Virus record (IMG/VR): IMGVR_UViG_3300020205_000938
Location: 1 to 29,320 of that record
Length of the DNA stretch: 29,320 nucleotides
Origin: a virus
Direction: 5' to 3' (one strand)
Part shown: positions 24,662 to 29,320 of the stretch, in pieces
Numbering within the stretch: the stretch's first letter is position 1
How the letters are laid out: each line of letters starts with the position of its first letter
Made by a program: the position numbers and the translations under genes
Notes under the pieces: model-generated
The model's database searches: none
What the model was told of the DNA's origin: nothing
Seen by the model: only the letters and a program-made list of their open reading frames with translations

Positions 24662-24983
24662 TGAATAGAATCAAACTCATAATAACTGTCTGTGCGGCAA
24701 AGCCAATACAGATAGTGGCAATGTACAGGAAGTTCTTTTCAATCAAGGCCTTGAAGAACAGGGTGATCAGGGCTGACCAAACAAACACCATCAAGTCCAC
24801 TGGGGGTAGTTTGTCCGATTGCGCCATGAGCACGGCTATCAGGGTGGGTACGCTACTGAGGTGTAGCAGTACAATGGTAATCCAACCCAGGGTATGGCTT
24901 GACACACGCCCCAGATGATCACGGAGGAAGTACCAAATCCAACGGGGCATGGCCGCTAGGGCTGTTAAAATTTCTCTACGCAT
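24657..24983 (-). CDS. Three-TM membrane protein, holin candidate
   Basis: The 108-residue protein has three probable membrane spans: residues 34-55, 61-81 and 85-107, with a basic N-terminal segment. It follows the SleB-type hydrolase by 8 bp on the same strand. Its size, span number and place fit a holin, the membrane protein that opens the inner membrane to an endolysin. Holins share little sequence, so the call rests on topology and neighbour only. Confidence 0.6.
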   Translation of the reverse strand: MRREILTALAAMPRWIWYFLRDHLGRVSSHTLGWITIVLLHLSSVPTLIAVLMAQSDKLPPVDLMVFVWSALITLFFKALIEKNFLYIATICIGFAAQTVIMSLILFK

Positions 24984-24991
24984 GTCTGTCC

Positions 24992-25570
24992 TTACTTGTA
25001 AAAGATGTGGCGTCCGATGTGGGCGATCCGTTCACGCTTCCATCCGGGGTTGATGTAATCGCCATGAAAGTACATGGCATCCTTCAAGCTGGGCAAGCGA
25101 AAGCCTTCCAGCAGAACCTTTTTGGCCACGGCCATTGATTCTTCATAGACAGCCTTGTTCATGGGCCGTACTCCTGTGTCGCGGTCGCAAGCCCATGAGA
25201 ACTGGCATACGACCCGTTCGTATACTATGTTCTTTTGGTAAATGGTCTTGCACACATCTTCGGGGAACTGCCCGCTCTGTGTACGATTCATAGTGACCTG
25301 TGCGACAGCGACCTTGCCTTCAAAAGGTTCACCTCCGGCTTCGTGGTATATATTTTTAGCCAAACACTGTAGTTGTCGATCACGCACAGCGGCTGTGATG
25401 GCCGACGCTTCTACAATTTCTGTCTGGGCTAACTTTTGGGACACAGCCCATTTTAGCAAGGATCCGGCACAAGTCAATGCCGAGATCATGAGAACGATCA
25501 AAAAGAACCTGCTGAAGATAGCAGTTAGTTCTAGATCACGCTCTACCTTACCTAGTGTAATCTCAGTCAT
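24992..25570 (-). CDS. SleB-type cell wall hydrolase (endolysin candidate)
   Basis: The 192-residue protein has an N-terminal membrane anchor or signal-anchor (about residues 20-41: SRFFLIVLMISALTCAGSLL) followed by the SleB/Hydrolase_2 core: LAKNIYHEAGGEPFEGKVAVAQVTMNR, with catalytic-type glutamates E77 and E81, and AMYFHGDYINPGW. SleB enzymes cut peptidoglycan glycan strands. The signal-anchor suggests export through the host Sec system and membrane attachment, as in SAR endolysins (inference). A perfect ribosome site AAGGAGGT precedes ATG 25570. A sigma-70 promoter lies at 25684-25712. Confidence 0.88.
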   Translation of the reverse strand: MTEITLGKVERDLELTAIFSRFFLIVLMISALTCAGSLLKWAVSQKLAQTEIVEASAITAAVRDRQLQCLAKNIYHEAGGEPFEGKVAVAQVTMNRTQSGQFPEDVCKTIYQKNIVYERVVCQFSWACDRDTGVRPMNKAVYEESMAVAKKVLLEGFRLPSLKDAMYFHGDYINPGWKRERIAHIGRHIFYK

Positions 25571-25683
25571 AAAGACCTCCTTTTTCTAGTTTAAGTTCGA
25601 GTGGACATAATAGTTATGCCTATAAAGATAAAAACAGGCACGAAACGGCACAGTTTTTACCAGTTTTAGCAATAACTACGTAT

Positions 25684-25712
25684 ATAATAGCATTTTTTCT
25701 CAGCCCTGTCAA
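25684..25712 (-). promoter_or_regulatory. Sigma-70-type promoter for the lysis genes
   Basis: On the minus strand TTGACA (25712-25707) is perfect and TATTAT (25689-25684) matches 5 of 6, spaced 17 bp. Transcription would start near 25677, giving a leader of about 107 nt before SleB. A host-polymerase promoter for a lysis gene is unlike late control elsewhere here. Confidence 0.8.
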
Positions 25713-25718
25713 CCAGCC

Positions 25719-25726
25719 CATAAATA
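25719..25726 (+). promoter_or_regulatory. Late promoter octamer CATAAATA
   Basis: Seven of eight bases match the late consensus; it ends 4 nt before ATG 25731 and lies back-to-back with the sigma-70 promoter on the other strand. Confidence 0.65.
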
Positions 25727-25730
25727 CTCG

Positions 25731-25889
25731 ATGCTACTCAACGAACGATACCTAAGACTCAAAGAAGATCTACTGGAGATGGAATTGGCCTACAAGCACT
25801 CGCCTTCAAACGATCTACTCAACGCAATATTTGAACTACAGCTGGAGATCCAACGAGTCGAAGGTTTATTATCAAACCAGAACCAGTGA
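25731..25889 (+). CDS. 52-residue coiled-coil-like protein
   Basis: The ATG at 25731 opens a frame of 52 codons, MLLNERYLRLKEDLLEMEL, ending in LLSNQNQ. Leu, Glu and Lys repeat at heptad-like spacing, so a coiled coil is likely. It ends exactly at the stop of the converging radical SAM gene. A late octamer sits 4 nt upstream and there is no ribosome-binding site. Function unknown. Confidence 0.65.
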   Translation: MLLNERYLRLKEDLLEMELAYKHSPSNDLLNAIFELQLEIQRVEGLLSNQNQ

Positions 25890-26975
25890 TCAGCTGGCCG
25901 CCAGACTGGTGCGTTCCACAAACATTTCTTCGGGCCTGCTTATGGGTGTGTTGACTCCACAATGTCCCGCACAGGTGGTCAGCTGACCCTGCTGCCAAAA
26001 GCCATCCCATATGGTTTGGTAAGCTGGACTCTCAATGATGTCCTTTATGGAGCGATGGTGTGCGTTCAAGGCCTGCTCACCGCCCAGCGCCGCCATCAAG
26101 GCTGCATGCTCCCCTAACATGTGTTCCTGTACTGGAGCAAATTCCGGATGTAGCAGGGGGCTATCGGGCACGATGCCCAAAAAACAGCAGGGGTATACCT
26201 GCCCATGTGCGTCAATGTAGACTTCTCGTGAAGCCCGGGCAGTACAGGCTATCTCCGTGCTCTTGACCACCTGTTGATAGCTTTTTAACGCTTGTCGATC
26301 AAAAAAGCGAATGGCCGTGTGCCTGCTGGGTTCTAAAGTGGCCTGTGTATGACCCGCACGATCCTTGACGGGCCACTCTAGATCCAACCAAAAGCGGCCG
26401 CTGTCCTTCATGGTAAAGGCCTCAAAGCCCGTTTGGCCAGCCAACTCACGTGCCCTGTCCACTTGATGTTCATTGTGCCGGAATCGAATAAAGGCCCATT
26501 CGGCACGACCCCCGGCCTCAATGAATGTCTGTGCGTTGGCCACGACACGATCAAAATCAGTGCCCACCCTGTAGACGGCATGTGTGTCAGCCAAGCCATC
26601 GATGCCAAAAATCACCCGATGATTTGGGGGCAAGGCCCGGGCCAACTGGCGCCACCATTCAGGTGATCGCAAGCTGCCGTTGGTATAGATACAGGTGCGG
26701 ACCCGTGGATTGACCTCGCGACTGTACTCAATCATGGGAATCAAATGACCATTCAGCAGAGGATCCCCATAATTCCCACAGAAGTAATAGTGCTGGATCT
26801 GACTCAAAACTTCTGGCGAAATGATCTGTTTAAACTGATCCAATGTCCAATCAGCGAGCTTGAGCCTGGGATTGACACTACCCCCAGGGCCAGTACGGGC
26901 GCATTGTGGACAGCTGGCTTGACAGCGATTGGTAATTTCTAGGTGTATCTGCCCTAGTTGATTGAATCTGAACAT
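25890..26975 (-). CDS. SPASM-type radical SAM protein 5
   Basis: The 361-residue protein has the motif C18-QAS-C22-PQ-C25 (EITNRCQASCPQCAR) and a C-terminal Cys set: IACTARASREVYIDAHGQVYPCCFLG and TTCAGHCG, as in SPASM-domain enzymes. It is a paralog of radical SAM protein 3 but is much richer in G and C, with many CGG/GCC/GGC codons, so the two copies have different histories. It lies 98 bp downstream of the prolyl-hydroxylase-like gene on the same strand. Likely a peptide- or protein-modifying enzyme; substrate unknown. Confidence 0.9.
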   Translation of the reverse strand: MFRFNQLGQIHLEITNRCQASCPQCARTGPGGSVNPRLKLADWTLDQFKQIISPEVLSQIQHYYFCGNYGDPLLNGHLIPMIEYSREVNPRVRTCIYTNGSLRSPEWWRQLARALPPNHRVIFGIDGLADTHAVYRVGTDFDRVVANAQTFIEAGGRAEWAFIRFRHNEHQVDRARELAGQTGFEAFTMKDSGRFWLDLEWPVKDRAGHTQATLEPSRHTAIRFFDRQALKSYQQVVKSTEIACTARASREVYIDAHGQVYPCCFLGIVPDSPLLHPEFAPVQEHMLGEHAALMAALGGEQALNAHHRSIKDIIESPAYQTIWDGFWQQGQLTTCAGHCGVNTPISRPEEMFVERTSLAAS

Positions 26976-26991
26976 GCGTTAATTATCCATA

Positions 26992-27006
26992 GCCCAGTGA
27001 GTGGGC
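26992..27006. repeat. Short hairpin in the leader of radical SAM protein 5
   Basis: GCCCA (26992-26996) and TGGGC (27002-27006) form a 5-bp stem with a 5-nt loop, 17 nt upstream of the ATG at 26975. It lacks a T-tract, so it is not a terminator; it may affect mRNA folding. Confidence 0.45.
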
Positions 27007-27072
27007 GAACCCTCAGCGAAAATTTTTACAGAGTGTATAACTGCTTTTGATTGCTAGTCACCCCATGTGCAC

Positions 27073-27102
27073 ATTATACATAACGCAACCACCCTGTTAC
27101 AA
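27073..27102 (-). promoter_or_regulatory. Sigma-70-like promoter candidate upstream of radical SAM protein 5
   Basis: On the minus strand TTGTAA (27102-27097, 4 of 6) and TATAAT (27078-27073, 6 of 6) are spaced 18 bp. It overlaps the end of the upstream gene. The weak -35 lowers confidence. Confidence 0.4.
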
Positions 27103-27643
27103 CCATTTTTTCGCTCGTTTGTGATATCTGCCCTCGGTGTGTGAACGTCCAATCCGCGGGCCATATCAAAGTCAAACCTCGCTCAGCTTTTACCAATAAG
27201 TTCTGATGTAGGAACTGAGTACCGCCATCTGCTAGGTCATTTAAGTAAGTCATAAAGACCAAATGACGAGCTGAATCATGTCCTTTTGATGCACGTTCAC
27301 AATGCCATACTTTATAACCACCACCCACAGGATAGTGTTGACACAGTACAGGATACTCTAGATCAAAAGCTGAATAACGATTTGAATAGGGATATAACGC
27401 TATATAGTGATCAAGCACAGATTGAAGATGCTGTTTATACTGAGCATGTAGATCAACACGGACATCCAAACGACTGTCCCATCCATGTTTAACAGCAGTA
27501 TTGACATGACCCTTACTGCTGACAGCGGCGCTACGATCCAGACTAGTCTCAGTATAGTCAAGTAAACTATCGATTAGACTGTGATCATCTGAGTACCATC
27601 CTGCTATGAATGGTGTAGTGGTGTTTAGGTCATGTGCTCGCAT
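27074..27643 (-). CDS. Prolyl-4-hydroxylase-like Fe(II)/2-oxoglutarate oxygenase
   Basis: The 189-residue protein has the double-stranded beta-helix core of prolyl-4-hydroxylases: YKVWHCERAS, HLVFMTYLNDLADGGTQFL, GLTLIWPADWTFTHRG and EKMVVTGWLRY. The metal set is H114-x-E116 with H169, and K179 is the 2-oxoglutarate anchor; Glu replaces the usual Asp in HxD. Known family members hydroxylate proline or lysine in collagen-like and other proteins. The collagen-like fibre at 1-2631 is therefore a possible substrate (inference). A sigma-70-like promoter at 27651-27678 would start transcription at or next to the ATG. Confidence 0.85.
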   Translation of the reverse strand: MRAHDLNTTTPFIAGWYSDDHSLIDSLLDYTETSLDRSAAVSSKGHVNTAVKHGWDSRLDVRVDLHAQYKQHLQSVLDHYIALYPYSNRYSAFDLEYPVLCQHYPVGGGYKVWHCERASKGHDSARHLVFMTYLNDLADGGTQFLHQNLLVKAERGLTLIWPADWTFTHRGQISQTSEKMVVTGWLRYV

Positions 27644-27650
27644 ACAGATA

Positions 27651-27678
27651 GTTATACATGTACAGACCCCGCTGTAAA
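27651..27678 (-). promoter_or_regulatory. Sigma-70-like promoter for the prolyl-hydroxylase-like gene
   Basis: On the minus strand TTTACA (27678-27673) and TATAAC (27656-27651) are spaced 16 bp, each 5 of 6 consensus. The expected start is near 27644, next to ATG 27643, so the leader would be zero or very short. The -35 overlaps a copy of the decamer CCCCGCTGTA. Confidence 0.6.
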
Positions 27679-27960
27679 GAATGCTGGCTACTGGGGGATG
27701 ATAAACTCTATAGTGAATTATAGTTGACTATAGTGGAAATACCTGAGACCACAGTGGAATATGGTGGGAGAGTATTTGAGCATTACCTCTCATCACCACC
27801 GCCATTGGAAAAAGATTTACCTAAAATTTCCAGCATAAATGCCACGTTTTCTAACCATTTCCAGCATCTTTCACGGTTTTTCCAGGCCTTTTGAGCCAGA
27901 ATCTCCACCGTAGATTCACAGTTTTTCACAGTGGCCCCGCTGTACACAGTATGAATTCAC

Positions 27961-27989
27961 TTGACAAAACCACTAGATGCGTGTATAAT
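27961..27989 (+). promoter_or_regulatory. Perfect consensus sigma-70 promoter
   Basis: TTGACA (27961-27966) and TATAAT (27984-27989) are both perfect with a 17-bp spacer. Transcription would start near 27996 and read the 29-residue peptide and probably the GT9-like gene. Confidence 0.92.
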
Positions 27990-28018
27990 AACTACATACA
28001 CAGCAAATAGGAGTCAAC

Positions 28019-28108
28019 ATGTTACGCATACTAAAGAGTTTTGTCATTGGGTTCATCACAGTGTTTGTGGCCAAGACTGTTTACTACAAGATCAGGGATC
28101 GCAAGTAA
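28019..28108 (+). CDS. 29-residue membrane peptide
   Basis: ATG 28019 is preceded by an AGGAG ribosome site at 5-6 nt spacing. The peptide MLRILKSFVIGFITVFVAK has a hydrophobic stretch (FVIGFITVFVA) between basic ends and finishes YYKIRDRK. That is a single membrane span with a positive tail. It is immediately downstream of a perfect consensus promoter, so it may be highly expressed early. No family is recognised. Confidence 0.7.
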   Translation: MLRILKSFVIGFITVFVAKTVYYKIRDRK

Positions 28109-28131
28109 CCGGTAATGATGGATCTCGTTCG

Positions 28132-28145
28132 GTGCATGCATGCAC
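28132..28145. repeat. 14-bp perfect palindrome
   Basis: GTGCATGCATGCAC is self-complementary over 14 bases and lies directly before the third CCCCGCTGTA copy, 32 bp upstream of the GT9-like start codon. It may be an operator. Confidence 0.75.
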
Positions 28146-28176
28146 AAGACCCCGCTGTAATAGATAAGAAAAACAT

Positions 28177-28965
28177 ATGGAAAGAACAGATATTAACTTA
28201 TATAAAAGCCTAACGGACATTAGCTCAGATCGGATAGGTATCATACAGAGCCGAGGACTTGGTGATCTCTTTATTGCCCTGCCCATCGCTCTACACTATA
28301 GGGAACAGGGTAAGACAGTCTACTGGCCCATATGTGAGCAGTTCATGAAGACTATGACTGCTTGTGCTCCTTGGGTCAATTGGCTACCTTTGACTGTTGA
28401 TCCCAGAGGGGAGTTCTTTTATGCTGGTGCTGAACAGGCACTGACTGCTGCAGGAGTAAGTGAACATGTATGCTTATATCAGTACCTCAGCAACATGCCC
28501 CAACTGAGTGATCCGGATCTGTTTCCCATACTCAAGTTCGATCAATACAAGTATGCTCGTGCCGGAGTGCCATTTAAGGCCAAGCAGAGACTGGCCGAGT
28601 GTATACAGCGTGACCCCGCTGCAGAGGCCAGGGTATACAAGCAGGTGGTACGCAATCATCAGCGTTATATCGTCATACACCTAGAGGGCAGTGATCGGCG
28701 GTTGGATCTAGACTTTAGTGAAGCGGAAGCCGCAGGTTATCAAGTGGTAGAGATACGGGAAGGTGTCACTGATCGCGCACTGGACTGGCTCAAGGTTATA
28801 GAAGGTGCCAGTAGCTTGTACTTGATCGATAGTGTGTATGCCAACATCGTAGACGGGCTGGATATACATCGTGACAAGTGGTTTATTCGCAGATCAAAGA
28901 TGGATCTAACGCCCGTCTTGTTGAGTGATTGGAACTATTTTCCATTGAGCGAACTGGGCCTGTGA
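28177..28965 (+). CDS. GT9-like (heptosyltransferase-type) glycosyltransferase
   Basis: The 262-residue protein begins, after a short N-terminal tail, with IGIIQSRGLGDLFIALPIA, the glycine-rich GDxxxxxP start typical of GT-B glycosyltransferases of the GT9 family (heptosyltransferase-like). YIVIHLEGSDRR and a C-terminal domain with LKVIEGASSLYLIDSVYANI resemble the nucleotide-sugar half. It is shorter than typical GT9 enzymes (about 320-350 residues). No strong ribosome site precedes ATG 28177. It could add a sugar to phage or host surface glycans. Confidence 0.75.
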   Translation: MERTDINLYKSLTDISSDRIGIIQSRGLGDLFIALPIALHYREQGKTVYWPICEQFMKTMTACAPWVNWLPLTVDPRGEFFYAGAEQALTAAGVSEHVCLYQYLSNMPQLSDPDLFPILKFDQYKYARAGVPFKAKQRLAECIQRDPAAEARVYKQVVRNHQRYIVIHLEGSDRRLDLDFSEAEAAGYQVVEIREGVTDRALDWLKVIEGASSLYLIDSVYANIVDGLDIHRDKWFIRRSKMDLTPVLLSDWNYFPLSELGL

Positions 28966-28974
28966 CTGTATAAT
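28945..28974 (+). promoter_or_regulatory. Sigma-70-like promoter before the tRNA
   Basis: TTGAGC (28945-28950, 4 of 6) and TATAAT (28969-28974, 6 of 6) are spaced 18 bp. It starts transcription near 28981, a few nt before the tRNA. Confidence 0.6.
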
Positions 28975-28984
28975 TACTAGTGTA

Positions 28985-29062
28985 GGGCCTCTAGCTCATG
29001 TTGGTTAGAGCAGTGGACTCATAATCCATTGGTGCCGTGTTCGACTCACGGGGGGCCCACCA
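28985..29062 (+). tRNA. tRNA with CAU anticodon (Met elongator or Ile2), CCA encoded
   Basis: GGGCCTC pairs with GGGGCCC (acceptor stem), D stem GCTC/GAGC, anticodon stem GTGGA/TCCAT with loop CTCATAA, T stem CCGTG/CACGG with loop TTCGACT, and a templated 3' ACCA. The anticodon is CAT. The body (TAGCTCA...GTTGGTTAGAGCA...ACTCATAAT) resembles both elongator tRNA-Met and the lysidine-modified tRNA-Ile2 of bacteria. The sequence alone does not decide which; Ile2 depends on TilS recognition. Confidence 0.95.
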
Positions 29063-29305
29063 ATTGAAACTGTAGGCTGAGTGATATATCAGTGGGGAAA
29101 GCATCAGGGGCTTGCTGCCTGCGAGATGCCGGACGGCACTGTGAGGAATAGTCTTAGACTATCCGTATATCAGCCGAACCCAGCACCAAATCCAGCAAGT
29201 GGTAAGGGCTCGCTGTAGGCGATACAGCAGGAAGCACTGGGGCGGGGCTCGTGGGAATATACCTTATCAACGCGAGCACTGAGAAAAGGACCTCCGGGTC
29301 CTTTT
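29063..29305 (+). ncRNA. Structured noncoding RNA candidate downstream of the tRNA
   Basis: No ORF of note lies here, but complementary segments suggest a folded RNA. A long-range helix pairs GGCTGA (29075-29080) with TCAGCC (29170-29175). Inside are GCATC/GATGC (29101/29125) and hairpin ATAGTC/GACTAT (29148-29162). Outside are GCTGTA/TACAGC (29212-29228) and the 7-bp stem GCTCGTG/CGCGAGC (29247-29277). The element ends in a strong terminator and shares the tRNA promoter. It does not match tmRNA, RNase P RNA or a known intron that I can recognise, and it could also be only a transcript trailer. Confidence 0.5.
29284..29305 (+). terminator. Rho-independent terminator
   Basis: AAAAGGACC, loop TCCG, GGTCCTTTT form a 9-bp stem with a T-run, ending the tRNA/ncRNA transcript. 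Confidence 0.9.
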
Positions 29306-29320
29306 CGCTTAACAGTCTGG

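Larger units (their letters stand above)
27644..28018. promoter_or_regulatory. Repeat-rich intergenic control region
   Basis: This 375-bp stretch has no gene I can support. It holds an inverted repeat TATAGTTGACTATA (27719-27732), three TTTCCAG boxes at 27827, 27858 and 27879 (spacing 31 and 21 bp), two TTCACAGT boxes at 27915 and 27925, and two copies of CCCCGCTGTA (27667-27676, 27935-27944). It is bounded by promoters facing outward on each side. An operator cluster or a replication origin are both possible. Confidence 0.6.
27667..28159. repeat. Dispersed decamer CCCCGCTGTA, three copies
   Basis: Exact copies lie at 27667-27676, 27935-27944 and 28150-28159. The first and third extend to AGACCCCGCTGTAA preceded by a CATG-centred palindrome. 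All are in the same orientation and flank the 29-residue peptide gene and its promoter. Confidence 0.75.

Noticed and set aside
26035-26713. Several plus-strand ORFs inside radical SAM protein 5
   Set aside because: They are shadow frames of a GC-rich minus-strand gene with full radical SAM motifs; they lack ribosome sites.
26992-27006. Hairpin as terminator of the prolyl-hydroxylase-like gene
   Set aside because: The stem is only 5 bp and has no T-run on the reading strand.
29063-29283. tmRNA, RNase P RNA or group I intron
   Set aside because: No tRNA-like 3' end or tag ORF, no RNase P conserved blocks beyond a short GAGGAA-like fragment, and no intron core; left as an unassigned candidate.

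Overview
The window reads as part of a tailed-phage genome, most likely a T4-like myovirus of an aquatic Gram-negative bacterium. The evidence is dense gene packing with many ATGA overlaps, T4-type late promoter octamers (TATAAATA and close variants) in front of genes, a giant collagen-like fibre gene, an ATP-dependent DNA ligase of T4 type, a tRNA with encoded CCA, and a SleB-type lysis gene next to a small membrane protein. No ribosomal, transport or central-metabolism operon is present. Host assignment is inference; nothing here fixes it.

Layout. (1) 1-2631, minus: 5' part of a very long collagen-like fibre gene carrying a cupredoxin-like insert and running off the window. (2) 2702-3565, plus: a Zn-ribbon-like small protein and an HNH endonuclease. 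(3) 3587-6316, minus: a tight operon behind a consensus sigma-70 promoter (6337-6365): SWIM protein, ATP-dependent ligase, BPSL0761-like protein, three small proteins, and a clear translation initiation factor IF-1. (4) 6375-7290: divergent ErpA-type and IscA-type Fe-S carrier genes separated by 26 bp. (5) 7327-14977, plus: a long coupled operon with a hypothetical gene, two tandem structural paralogs, two GT-A glycosyltransferase pairs and two methyltransferases. (6) 14974-15917, minus: two unknown genes. (7) 15988-21634, plus: three radical SAM proteins, a TauD-like oxygenase, a 42-residue aromatic peptide gene and an unknown gene. (8) 21631-24648: an Asp/Asn-hydroxylase-like protein, an unknown protein, a fourth radical SAM protein and a small basic protein. 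(9) 24657-25570, minus: lysis cassette behind a sigma-70 promoter. (10) 25731-27643: a small coiled-coil protein, a fifth radical SAM protein and a prolyl-4-hydroxylase-like enzyme. (11) 27644-28176: a repeat-rich control region with a perfect consensus promoter and a 29-residue membrane peptide. (12) 28177-29305: a GT9-like glycosyltransferase, a CAU tRNA, a probable structured RNA and a terminator.

How it fits together (inference). Five radical SAM proteins, three Fe(II)/2-oxoglutarate-type oxygenases, at least five glycosyltransferases and two methyltransferases sit between virion structural genes. With two phage-encoded Fe-S carrier proteins that could supply [4Fe-4S] clusters, this looks like a dedicated system for chemically decorating something the phage makes: its own fibre and structural proteins, a surface glycan, or short peptides. 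A second theme is transcriptional: the late octamer lies 4-5 nt upstream of the start codon in eight genes, which in T4 geometry puts the transcription start at the start codon and predicts leaderless late mRNAs.
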